Below are positions 12,067 through 19,034 of a stretch of DNA of 22,274 nucleotides, piece after piece; the stretch's first letter is position 1, and the number at the start of each line of letters is the position of its first letter. Under the pieces are notes generated by a model. The model was not told the DNA's origin. It saw nothing but the letters and a program-made list of their open reading frames with translations, and did not search any database. The position numbers and the translations under genes were made by a program. Origin of the DNA: a virus; IMG/VR virus record IMGVR_UViG_3300013014_001562, positions 1 through 22,274 of that record. The stretch is one strand, 5' to 3'.

Positions 12067-12894
12067 TCAATCTGCAGATGCCGATGCGCCACACTTTGCT
12101 CTTTTATCTTTGGTTAATTTTCCAAAGTCAACAGGCCATTCTTTACCTGGTTGTATTTCCTTGCCATTGGGTGGAACACCAAATGCAATTTTTGCTTCTT
12201 TAACAATATCGGTAACACGTACTCTGTATTTTGTTAAATCGTTTCCTAAATTAGGATAAGGTGGAATATGTGGAAATTGCCATGCAGCATATTCATTTGT
12301 TTTACGATTGATTACAATCTTATAATATGCGTGAGGTACAATAACACCCGAACCAATTTTCTTATCTGTTATGTCGTTATAGATACCGCCACCGTAAATT
12401 GTAAATGGTGCATCTAATTGAACTGCCCATGCGCGCACAGATGTTTCTAATAATTTCCAAATGCCTCTGTTCAATGATCCTGCTTGGGGAACCATATTAG
12501 TCATAAGGAATGATTCATATTCAACTTGCTGATCCCAGCTTAAGTCTCCGTCAGGTGATACGTGACCCTTGTCATATCCTGTACCAGCATAGTCTCCTGG
12601 GACTGGGCCATCTTTAACAGATTTATCTGCAGCAAAAGCATTTGTTCTTGCAACACAACCAAGAGCATTCTTTGGCTCTAATGTATACGCTACATATGCA
12701 GGAATCTTTGCAGGTGCATCATATGCCACAAAATATGCTTGACGGCAAATAGGTGTATACTTTTTTGCACTATCGGCAAAACCGAATGGGCTATGTACCT
12801 TACATTGTTCTGGTGGTAATGGTTGACGCTGATCCCATGCTTGAGATCCTGTAGCAACTAATGCTACAAATAATGTTACTAATAATTTTTTCAT
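12067..12894 (-). CDS. Secreted DNA/RNA non-specific endonuclease (NucA/EndoG type)
   Basis: A 275-residue nuclease of the beta-beta-alpha-metal (NUC) superfamily. The active site YDKGHVSP (about residues 106-113) is a DRGH-type motif with the catalytic His, and the metal-binding Asn lies in MVPQAGSLNRGIW (about 133-145). A clear signal peptide (MKKLLVTLFVALVATGSQA, cleavage before WDQ) implies export to the periplasm or medium. Several Cys (CKVHS, CRQAY, CVART, CGAS) could form disulfides, as expected of an exported enzyme. The ATG overlaps the polymerase stop codon (ATGA), so it is translationally coupled to gp43. Phages usually keep nucleases cytosolic; an exported one might scavenge nucleotides or destroy competing DNA. 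That role is inference. Confidence 0.93.
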   Translation of the reverse strand: MKKLLVTLFVALVATGSQAWDQRQPLPPEQCKVHSPFGFADSAKKYTPICRQAYFVAYDAPAKIPAYVAYTLEPKNALGCVARTNAFAADKSVKDGPVPGDYAGTGYDKGHVSPDGDLSWDQQVEYESFLMTNMVPQAGSLNRGIWKLLETSVRAWAVQLDAPFTIYGGGIYNDITDKKIGSGVIVPHAYYKIVINRKTNEYAAWQFPHIPPYPNLGNDLTKYRVRVTDIVKEAKIAFGVPPNGKEIQPGKEWPVDFGKLTKDKRAKCGASASAD

Positions 12895-15383
12895 CCGAAT
12901 AATCCTTCTAGTGTTGCTTGAGGTTTAGCCGACCATCCTATTCCGTTTAATATCGTATTCATAGGTTCCAAGAATGACTTCTCGAACATAGTATCATAAT
13001 CTGCAAATTTAAGCAGATCAAACTCAGGCGGTATAATAGTATTGAAAGCTATACAATTTTCACCGATAGTATTGGGTTCTTTTAAATATATGAACTTAAT
13101 CTTATCGCCTTCTTTAATCTTTTCATATTTTTTACCTAAATCATATTTGTCCAAGTAAAAATTATATAATAGTGCACCTCTGACATGCATCGGTGTAGCC
13201 TGTTTATATATGGCTGCTCTATCTGTATATTTACCTATTCCGTTAACTCCTCGAGGAAAGGAAATCAATTCAGGTTTCATCTTTCTATATTCCGATTCAA
13301 ACACCCTTATATAGTCTTGTAGTGTTTGTTCATCAGCTGTTAGTGCAAGTTTAACTGCTTTACGCAATCCATCTCTGATAGGCTCGGGTGTAGAAGACCT
13401 AACAATTTCTAATCCCATAACCTTTAACTTAGGTTCTGAATATTTAACCCCTTCGTTATTGTAGACATTTAAAGCATATCGTTTCTTCGCAACCCATACA
13501 CCTGTTTCTGCGATTGCCTCTCGTTTAAAATAAATCTTCTTATCAAAAGCATTAGTATAATCTGCAATTTGATTACAACTTTTATTTAGAATCTCCTGAA
13601 TCTTACCCTCACATATTTCATCAAGAATGTCCACAATCTTTTCTGGGTCTTTTCCTTTATAGAATTTTTCCACAAGAGGAGCAAAGGTAACATAACAAGA
13701 ATCAGTATCAGAATAAAAGGAATAGCTATGATCCTTTGTTCCGCAAATTTTATTTAAGTATGCGTCGAGGTCTCTACCTACTTTCTGAATAATATACTGA
13801 CCTGTTAGTGTGATACCTTCAGCAATGTTGGAATCATAAAATCTAAAATACTCATTAGCCCAGGCACCGAATAAAGAATTCATCTGAATCTTTCGAGCCA
13901 TCTGAAAATTATTATACTTCGATATCTCTTTTTTCCAAATAGGATTCTTTGTTTTCTCATACTCGGCTTCTGCATCAAGCATCAGCTTCTTATACTGTTT
14001 TCTATCATTAAATAACTTTTGTACAATCTCAGGGAAGATGCCTTGTTTATCTCTTGTAAAACATCTGCCATTGGATGCCATACAATAATCCGATTCCTGC
14101 AAATCTGATAAGTCATCTTCTCCCTTAAGAAGATCTTTAATTTGTATGTCGAAGTGTTTAGGATTATTAACAAGTGTTTCTGGCGACATATTATACTGCA
14201 TAATAATACTAGGATACAGACTTGTCGCATCGAATGATACTACCCAATTATACTTTCCAGGAATAGGTTCCTGTACATATGCTCCAGCAATTTGCCTACC
14301 AGGTTTGTCCTCACGCTGGTGGACAATAATATTTTTCTTGAGTAGTTGATTATATAGAATACAATCCCAGGTTCTTACTGCAGAGAAGATGTCAATGTAA
14401 TTACATTTCGCATCATATGCCATTGTTAGGATCAGTTCAATTAACTTCATCTTATCCTCGAGTTGGTCAACAAGTTCTACGTCTCGAATATTATACTCGA
14501 CAAACTTCTGCCAATCTTTTCTATAAAAATCTGAGAACGATCCATATTCCTCGTATGATAATTTTTCTTTACCTAGTTCTACCTTAGCAATATGATCTAA
14601 CTTATAAGACTCTTGTGCATTATAAGTAAACTTTTTATACAAGTCCAAATAGTCTAGAATAGCAATACCCAATACTTCAAACGAAATATTTTCTTTCTTT
14701 AATTTTAGAATACGCTTTTCATTTACAACCTTCCACGGCGACAACTTCTTTAACGCATCCTCGCCTAAAATTTTAGCAATGCGATTACACAGATATGGGA
14801 TATCGAAGAACTCTACATTCCATCCTGTAATAATATGAGGATGATCTTCAGCGATATATTCCAAGAACTCTTTTAGCAATTGTGTTTCATCTGCACAATA
14901 AACATACGTGTGGTTTGCACTAACAGGATTTGCCTTATTTAATCCAAAGGTTACAAGTTGTTTGGTTACATAGTCCTGCGTAGTTATCAACAGAACTTTC
15001 TCATTAGGATTAGAAACATCGGGGAATCCTAGTTCTGCAGTTGTCTCAATATCCAATGACCATATCTTCATTTGAGACATATCGAATTCTATGTCATCTT
15101 TAAATGCAGAAGATATGTATTGATATCCATAGTTTGTGTTTCCATATACAGGAAAGTTCTCAACTTCCTTATACTGTTGAACATATTCTTTAGCTTCATT
15201 TATACTGCCAAATTCGATTGGTGATAGATCTTGCCCATAAACAGATTTGAATTTGGATTCCTTTGGTGAATTAAAGTAAAGAGTAGGCTTAAAAGGAATT
15301 CTATCCTGTACTTTGTGGCCGTTATTTATCCCACGAACAAGGATACTGTTGCCATATTGGTTTACGCTAGTATAAAACTTCAT
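12891..15383 (-). CDS. 43: DNA polymerase, family B, T4 gp43 type
   Basis: An 830-residue replicative polymerase with 3'-5' exonuclease. Exonuclease motifs: Exo I WSLDIETT (Asp111, Glu113), Exo II NVEFFDIPYL (Asp194), Exo III YNIRDVELV (Asp301). Polymerase motifs: A SFDATSLYPSII (about 383-394), B KIQMNSLFGAW (about 498-508), C SFYSDTDSCYV (about 555-565, catalytic Asp pair). The C-terminus (IGWSAKPQATLEGLFG) ends in a short hydrophobic peptide of the kind that binds the sliding clamp. It is somewhat shorter than T4 gp43 (898) but complete. It is transcribed from a perfect promoter at 15419-15447; its stop overlaps the nuclease start. No intein or intron is visible. Confidence 0.97.
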   Translation of the reverse strand: MKFYTSVNQYGNSILVRGINNGHKVQDRIPFKPTLYFNSPKESKFKSVYGQDLSPIEFGSINEAKEYVQQYKEVENFPVYGNTNYGYQYISSAFKDDIEFDMSQMKIWSLDIETTAELGFPDVSNPNEKVLLITTQDYVTKQLVTFGLNKANPVSANHTYVYCADETQLLKEFLEYIAEDHPHIITGWNVEFFDIPYLCNRIAKILGEDALKKLSPWKVVNEKRILKLKKENISFEVLGIAILDYLDLYKKFTYNAQESYKLDHIAKVELGKEKLSYEEYGSFSDFYRKDWQKFVEYNIRDVELVDQLEDKMKLIELILTMAYDAKCNYIDIFSAVRTWDCILYNQLLKKNIIVHQREDKPGRQIAGAYVQEPIPGKYNWVVSFDATSLYPSIIMQYNMSPETLVNNPKHFDIQIKDLLKGEDDLSDLQESDYCMASNGRCFTRDKQGIFPEIVQKLFNDRKQYKKLMLDAEAEYEKTKNPIWKKEISKYNNFQMARKIQMNSLFGAWANEYFRFYDSNIAEGITLTGQYIIQKVGRDLDAYLNKICGTKDHSYSFYSDTDSCYVTFAPLVEKFYKGKDPEKIVDILDEICEGKIQEILNKSCNQIADYTNAFDKKIYFKREAIAETGVWVAKKRYALNVYNNEGVKYSEPKLKVMGLEIVRSSTPEPIRDGLRKAVKLALTADEQTLQDYIRVFESEYRKMKPELISFPRGVNGIGKYTDRAAIYKQATPMHVRGALLYNFYLDKYDLGKKYEKIKEGDKIKFIYLKEPNTIGENCIAFNTIIPPEFDLLKFADYDTMFEKSFLEPMNTILNGIGWSAKPQATLEGLFG

Positions 15384-15402
15384 TAAAATAAAACCTTAGT
15401 TA

Positions 15403-15410
15403 TATAAATA
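15403..15410 (+). promoter_or_regulatory. T4-type late promoter box for the plus-strand island
   Basis: TATAAATA on the plus strand lies about 100 nt before the first gene of the plus-strand island, in the divergent region that also holds the polymerase promoter on the other strand. No sigma-70 consensus promoter faces right here, so late transcription is a reasonable reading. Confidence 0.4.
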
Positions 15411-15418
15411 TATGTATG

Positions 15419-15447
15419 ATTATATAGTAATCCCGTGAATTTGTCAA
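15419..15447 (-). promoter_or_regulatory. Perfect sigma-70 promoter for DNA polymerase
   Basis: Minus strand TTGACA (15447-15442), 17-bp spacer, TATAAT (15424-15419), with the ATG at 15383. Confidence 0.92.
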
Positions 15448-15514
15448 TAGATAATAATTAAAAAGGACAATTCGCAGTGTTACTGTACACATCACGTGTT
15501 AGAAGAAAAGAGCA

Positions 15515-16291
15515 ATGGATCCAATAACTCTATTTGCTCTCGCTAACGGCGCTGTGTCTGCAGTTAAAGCAGGATGCAAACTTTACAGGGATATAAAGGG
15601 TGCAGCCGGAGAAGTCAAAGATGTTCTAAAAGATCTTGACGACCAGTTCAGCAAATTACACCCCCCAGAAAAACCCGCGACAGTAGAACAACGTAATCAG
15701 TTTGTTAAAGAGAAAAATCGCGTAATAGAACTCAATAAACAATCAGGTGAAACTACTGGTATCTATACTGAGATCGGCAATCATCTTGGCGCTTACTATG
15801 ATAACTATTACAAATGCATGGCTATTTTTGATGAAGAGGAGCGCCGTGCTAAAACAGAAGTATACGCGGGCGATTCTAGTTTAGGTAAAAGAGCATTACA
15901 AAGAGTTCTAATGAAAAAACAATTAGAACAAATGGGAACAGAATTGCGTGAAATAATGGTATATCAAAGTCCAAAAGAATTAGGTGCCTTACATACTGAA
16001 GTTGAAGAAATGATGGAAGTTATGGGCAAAGAACAAAAAATTCTTATTGCAAAACAAATGCAAGAAGACCATAAAAATTTAATTAAACGAAAAAGAAGAT
16101 TAGCTATTGCCCGAGCACAAGCTGCCTGGGGAATAGGGGCGATTGTAATAACATTAGCATTTGGATTAATGATATCATTTGTTGTCGAAGATCGAATTAG
16201 AAAATATCCTCAGTTAGGCAACGGGTTTATTCCTAAATCCGAATCGCAACGACAAAAAGAATCTCAACCTCAAAAATACGTAGGAAGATAA
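15515..16291 (+). CDS. Membrane-anchored helical protein
   Basis: A 258-residue protein that I do not recognise. After MDPITLFALANGAVSAVKAG comes a long, highly charged, mostly helical region (about 30-200: ELNKQSGETTGIYTEIGNHL, MKKQLEQMGTELREIMVYQ) with coiled-coil character. One strong transmembrane segment follows (about 206-226: WGIGAIVITLAFGLMISFVV), then a short polar tail (SESQRQKESQPQKYVGR). The basic KRKRRLAIARAQ before the membrane helix suggests that the large part is cytosolic. It heads a plus-strand group of four genes. A lysis, envelope or virion-associated role are all possible; nothing here decides. Confidence 0.8.
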   Translation: MDPITLFALANGAVSAVKAGCKLYRDIKGAAGEVKDVLKDLDDQFSKLHPPEKPATVEQRNQFVKEKNRVIELNKQSGETTGIYTEIGNHLGAYYDNYYKCMAIFDEEERRAKTEVYAGDSSLGKRALQRVLMKKQLEQMGTELREIMVYQSPKELGALHTEVEEMMEVMGKEQKILIAKQMQEDHKNLIKRKRRLAIARAQAAWGIGAIVITLAFGLMISFVVEDRIRKYPQLGNGFIPKSESQRQKESQPQKYVGR

Positions 16292-16292
16292 A

Positions 16293-16445
16293 ATGTTCAA
16301 AAGATTAGCAGAAGAATATGAATATTTGTGGAACTGGTTATTAGATAAGGGAACAGTTATTGCCCTTATAATTGTGAATGCATTTATGTTATTTTTTATT
16401 ACCATTGCAATGATACTTGTGAAATTGTTTTCAGGCAAACATTAA
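16293..16445 (+). CDS. One-helix membrane miniprotein
   Basis: A 50-residue protein starting MFKRLAEEYEYLWNWLLDKG, with a single strong transmembrane helix at about 23-45 (VIALIIVNAFMLFFITIAMIL) and the short basic end KLFSGKH. The ATG is one base after the previous stop codon (16289-16291) and AGGAAG lies just upstream, so it is co-translated with the membrane-anchored protein. A holin-like role is conceivable from size alone, but there is no specific evidence. Confidence 0.75.
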   Translation: MFKRLAEEYEYLWNWLLDKGTVIALIIVNAFMLFFITIAMILVKLFSGKH

Positions 16446-16454
16446 AGGAGTTAT

Positions 16455-17000
16455 ATGGCTGAAGTAAAAACAGAAACAAAACCTCTATCTCGTTCTGAGC
16501 GAGAGGCGTTAATTAAAGATAAGGCAGGAATGGTGATTGTTGTTATGGCATTTTGTCTGGCAATTACTACATACTATGCTAGTAGTTTCAGTGGTGCTGT
16601 ATTAAAGAATACATTAAAGGCAACTGATACATATGCTTTCTTTCAATCCAAATCAATTAAGCAAGCTATTGCTGAAGGACAAAGAGACGATTATGTTGCT
16701 CGCGGAGACAAAGCAAAAGCTGAAAAATTAGATGCCAAGATTGCTAGATATGAATCTGAACCTGACAAAGGCGAGGGTAAGAAAGAATTATTAGCTAAAG
16801 CCCAAGCCTACGAAAAGGCAAGAGATGAAGCTAGTAAACATACTCCTTGGTTAACTTTCGCCAGTATGGCATTTCAATTGGCAATTGTTTTATTATCTGC
16901 AAGTATTTTAGCAGTCAACAATAAGATGTATAAAGGTAGTTTGTACGTTGCTGTTGCTGGTATGGTACTATTGAGTCAAGGTATTTGGCTTTGGTTTTAA
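16455..17000 (+). CDS. DUF4337-like membrane protein
   Basis: A 181-residue protein with one N-terminal membrane helix (about 26-46: MVIVVMAFCLAITTYYASSFSG) and two C-terminal ones (about 133-153 and 160-180), separated by a charged helical loop. After helix 1 the segment TDTYAFFQSKSIKQAI matches the hallmark of DUF4337 proteins (aromatic-FYQ-KSIKQ), an uncharacterised bacterial membrane family. The loop ARGDKAKAEKLDAKIARYESEPDKGEGKKELLAKAQAYE also fits in type. The ATG has AAAGGAG 6 nt upstream. It is third in the plus-strand group. The biochemical function of the family is not known to me. Confidence 0.82.
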   Translation: MAEVKTETKPLSRSEREALIKDKAGMVIVVMAFCLAITTYYASSFSGAVLKNTLKATDTYAFFQSKSIKQAIAEGQRDDYVARGDKAKAEKLDAKIARYESEPDKGEGKKELLAKAQAYEKARDEASKHTPWLTFASMAFQLAIVLLSASILAVNNKMYKGSLYVAVAGMVLLSQGIWLWF

Positions 17001-17014
17001 CCTAATGGACAGCA

Positions 17015-17317
17015 ATGCTTAGTAAAAAAACCTTATTGAGCATTGCTGCCTTTTCCGCGGCAGTTGCACCGTTGATAACAAATATAAATTTTGATTTTAA
17101 AATAGAAGTATCTTCAAAAGATAAGGTAGAAAAACCTTATACGGTTGTGGAAACTTCTTGCAACCTAACTAGTAAAAAAGCCTCAGACAATCTTTTAGTA
17201 TGCGAGTATAAATGTGCTTCTGGAGATAAGGGTCCTATACAAAAGACCTATTATAACAGATCAGGATCCTGCCCCTCATCTATAACTGAACGGGTGAGAC
17301 TAACTAAAAGAAATTAG
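17015..17317 (+). CDS. Small secreted Cys-containing protein
   Basis: A 100-residue protein with a probable signal peptide (MLSKKTLLSIAAFSAAVAPLI) and a mature part of about 75 residues with four Cys (SCNLTS, VCEYKC, GSCPSS), plausibly two disulfides in the periplasm. The rest is polar and strand-rich (KPYTVVETS, LLVCEYKCASGDKGPIQKTYYNRSG). The family is unrecognised. It starts 14 nt after the DUF4337-like gene. It is convergent with the Sm-like gene, and the two stop codons overlap by 4 bp (17314-17317). Confidence 0.72.
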   Translation: MLSKKTLLSIAAFSAAVAPLITNINFDFKIEVSSKDKVEKPYTVVETSCNLTSKKASDNLLVCEYKCASGDKGPIQKTYYNRSGSCPSSITERVRLTKRN

Positions 17318-17646
17318 TTCTGTACGATATTTAATGATGCGTGATTTGGAGACATAGAAGATTGCTCCGATAATATTTGAATACCCGATCCGAAAATAGA
17401 TTGGTATTGATTGTAAACAGAATCTTCTAATTCCGCTTCCCAAATTACTGCTCTTTCATCTACTGTAATAGTATGATCTTTAGCGTAACCTGCGTATGGG
17501 ATTAATGCCATAGAATGTTGATCGGGTGTTGACTTGGATGAAATCAACATAACAGCACATGGGCGTGTTACTTCAATCTTTGTTTCTGTATAGTTTAATT
17601 CTCCGATGATTTCTTCACCGGTAACAAGTTTAAGAATTTTAATCAT
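17314..17646 (-). CDS. Sm/Lsm-like phage protein
   Basis: A 110-residue protein beginning MIKILKLVTGEEIIGEL. Small phage proteins with this KLxTGEExIGxV opening are thought to have an Sm-like beta barrel, and the following strands (KIEVTRPCAVMLIS, ALIPYAGYAKDHTITVD) fit that. I infer the fold from pattern memory, not from an alignment. Sm-like proteins often bind RNA as rings, but nothing here proves binding. AGGAA precedes the ATG at 17646, immediately after the terminator hairpin at 17657-17680. Expression therefore depends on read-through or an unseen promoter. Confidence 0.75.
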   Translation of the reverse strand: MIKILKLVTGEEIIGELNYTETKIEVTRPCAVMLISSKSTPDQHSMALIPYAGYAKDHTITVDERAVIWEAELEDSVYNQYQSIFGSGIQILSEQSSMSPNHASLNIVQN

Positions 17647-17656
17647 TTTATTTCCT

Positions 17657-17680
17657 AATAAAAAGGGGACCGAAGTCCCC
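17657..17680 (-). terminator. Intrinsic terminator with UUCG tetraloop
   Basis: On the minus strand GGGGAC-TTCG-GTCCCC (17680-17665) is a 6-bp stem capped by the extra-stable UUCG loop, followed by TTTTTATTA (17664-17656). It ends the hsp20 unit just after the 27-residue micro-ORF. Confidence 0.92.
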
Positions 17681-17684
17681 GTGT

Positions 17685-17768
17685 TTAACGACCCTTTAAA
17701 CCGGTATCGCTTCTGTGCTTTTTGATTGCTTGAATTGCTTCAAGAATACTTAAAAAGAATTTCTTCAT
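17685..17768 (-). CDS. 27-residue microprotein coupled to the DUF3563-like gene
   Basis: The frame MKKFFLSILEAIQAIKKHRSDTGLKGR begins at the ATG at 17768, which overlaps the previous stop as ATGA, with AGAGG about 7 nt upstream. The N-terminal half is an amphipathic helix (FFLSILEAIQAI) and the C-terminus is basic. Very short proteins of this MKKFF... style seem to recur in aquatic T4-like phages, from memory. Function unknown. Confidence 0.6.
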   Translation of the reverse strand: MKKFFLSILEAIQAIKKHRSDTGLKGR

Positions 17769-17950
17769 ATCATACCTCTTCTTTGAAGGTTGCGCATTCT
17801 GTTGTCAAAGTCTACATAATCCACAGATTGTGCAAGATAAGATTCTATCTCATCCTGATATGATATTGTGAAAGTTCTTTTCACCCAATTCCAAAAATTG
17901 CTCATGTATGGCGTGTCAACCCCGCCGAGAGCTTCTAGTTCTTTTTGCAT
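17765..17950 (-). CDS. Small DUF3563-like protein
   Basis: A 61-residue protein whose C-terminal half (ESYLAQSVDYVDFDNRMRNLQRRG, about 37-60) matches the pattern of DUF3563-type bacterial proteins: YLA.A.D..DLE.RMRELERR. These are short and uncharacterised. The N-terminal part (FWNWVKRTFTISYQDE) is an aromatic/basic helix that may touch membranes. It lies 25 nt downstream of hsp20 and is followed by an overlapping micro-ORF and a terminator, so it belongs to the hsp20 transcription unit. Confidence 0.75.
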   Translation of the reverse strand: MQKELEALGGVDTPYMSNFWNWVKRTFTISYQDEIESYLAQSVDYVDFDNRMRNLQRRGMI

Positions 17951-17975
17951 TTTTTACCTTTTGAGTAGTTTAAAA

Positions 17976-18482
17976 TTACAGATCACGATCTTGTGGATCT
18001 TCTGTAAGTAATTGCTTTTTGCTCTTTGTTGTTTTTACTTCTGCCTCAGAATCCTTTACTTCAATTTTCTTTGGCTTCTTATGCTCAGGAATAATTTTTT
18101 CCAAGAATACTTTTAGCATACCATTCATCATGGCTGCATCTTTTACTTCGACTGTGTCTTCTAAAGCAAAAGATCTTGTGAATGCCCGATTAGCGATTCC
18201 TTTGAATAGGAATGCATCGTCGGCTTCGTCATTCTGTACGTTGCCTTTGATAATCATCTTACCATCAGCTAATTCAATTTCGATATCCTGTTTGGCAAAA
18301 CCAGCAACAGCTAATTCGATAACGTAAGTGTTATCGCCTGTTTTCTTGATATTGTATGGGGGATAGTTTGGGATTGCTTTCGTCAGATCATCGTGCATCT
18401 TTGAAAGGCGATTGAATTGATCATCAAATCCTACAAAGAATTTGTCGAAATCTTTAGGTAGGTTGTTTAAAAAATATTGCAT
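17976..18482 (-). CDS. Small heat-shock protein (Hsp20/IbpA type)
   Basis: A 168-residue ATP-independent holdase chaperone. The alpha-crystallin domain spans about residues 40-135: PPYNIKKTGDNTYVIELAVAGFAKQDIEIELADGKMIIKG, then the FLFKGIANRAFTRSFALEDTVEVKDA strands characteristic of the IbpA/IbpB subgroup, and GMLKVFLEKIIPE at the end. The C-terminal tail is long and charged (EVKDSEAEVKTTKSKKQ) and lacks an obvious IxI oligomerisation motif, which may alter assembly. The N-terminus (FLNNLPKDFDKFFVGFDDQF) is typical of the family. It is transcribed from a perfect promoter at 18592-18620 through a structured leader of about 100 nt, with AAGGAG before the ATG. Confidence 0.95.
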   Translation of the reverse strand: MQYFLNNLPKDFDKFFVGFDDQFNRLSKMHDDLTKAIPNYPPYNIKKTGDNTYVIELAVAGFAKQDIEIELADGKMIIKGNVQNDEADDAFLFKGIANRAFTRSFALEDTVEVKDAAMMNGMLKVFLEKIIPEHKKPKKIEVKDSEAEVKTTKSKKQLLTEDPQDRDL

Positions 18483-18585
18483 TTTGTGCTCCTTAAATAA
18501 GCGAGTTAATAATACTACCCCGAAGGCGTAGCGTTTGGCGAAGGTTTTTTACAAGGTTACCTTCTCCTTGTTCCCATCTCGGGGA
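18483..18585 (-). promoter_or_regulatory. Structured 5' leader of hsp20 (candidate riboregulator)
   Basis: The transcript predicted from the promoter at 18592-18620 starts at about 18585, right at a closing stem TCCCCGA/TCGGGG-type pairing (18579-18584 with 18518-18523). Inside, ACAAGG (18571-18566 on the minus strand) pairs with CCTTGT (18556-18551). The loop bases GAAGG (18564-18560) can also pair with CCTTC (18544-18540) beyond an A6 run, which is the layout of an H-type pseudoknot with an A-rich third loop. The ribosome site (AAGGAG, 18494-18489) lies further 3'. A thermosensor or ligand riboswitch are both possible. No known class is assigned. Confidence 0.55.
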
Positions 18586-18591
18586 TTCTTT

Positions 18592-18620
18592 ATTATATAT
18601 TATTTAGTGCTAGTTGTCAA
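18592..18620 (-). promoter_or_regulatory. Perfect sigma-70 promoter for hsp20
   Basis: Minus strand TTGACA (18620-18615), 17-bp spacer, TATAAT (18597-18592). The -35 box and most of the spacer lie inside the last codons of regA, so hsp20 can be expressed separately from the clamp/regA operon. Confidence 0.92.
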
Positions 18621-19034
18621 TTTTTTCTTACCAATGTTATACTTTGTTTCAAGCATCCACTCATTTTTTTCTTTGTGGGATATAACTTTGATTTGAGAAA
18701 GCGGGGCATAATCCGTAAAGTAATCTGGATTACTAATTTTAACTAATCCCCAATCAACTAGTAATTTAGCAATAGTATTTCTTCTTTGTAAATCGTTATC
18801 TGATAGATCAGCGGTCTTTCCATCTAAGGCAAAGAGCTCTTTAAAATGAACTATAAAATAATGACCTTGTTTATGCAGTATATGGCAAGATTGGAATAGT
18901 ATTTTATCTTTTCTAGAAGCCACACCTATCCGTGTTAGAGTTTCTCTTACCTTTAAAAAATCGTCGGGTTCTGCGAGTATTACTTCTAAGGGTTTATATC
19001 CCGGGAAGTCAATACTTATCATGTCAGTACTCAT
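18600..19034 (-). CDS. regA: RegA translational repressor
   Basis: A 144-residue homologue of T4 RegA (122 residues), an RNA-binding protein that represses many early phage mRNAs at their ribosome sites. The match is extensive: EPDDFLKVRETLTRIGVASRKDKILFQSCHILHKQGHYFIVHFKELFALDG, then DLQRRNTIAKLLVDWGL and KVISHKEKNEWMLETKYNIG. The ATG at 19034 (AAAGGTGG upstream, 11-nt overlap with gene 62) is chosen. The GTG at 19043 and the ATG at 19022 are alternatives, and the N-terminus is about 10-15 residues longer than T4's. The C-terminus adds a basic KKKLTTSTK tail. It is adjacent to 62 and 44, as in T4. Confidence 0.93.
   Translation of the reverse strand: MSTDMISIDFPGYKPLEVILAEPDDFLKVRETLTRIGVASRKDKILFQSCHILHKQGHYFIVHFKELFALDGKTADLSDNDLQRRNTIAKLLVDWGLVKISNPDYFTDYAPLSQIKVISHKEKNEWMLETKYNIGKKKLTTSTK

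Noticed and set aside
15481-15531. GTG-initiated 16-codon frame overlapping the start of the first plus-strand gene
   Set aside because: Rare start, poor spacing to AAGGA, tiny, and overlaps a well-supported start codon; leader peptide is possible but unsupported.
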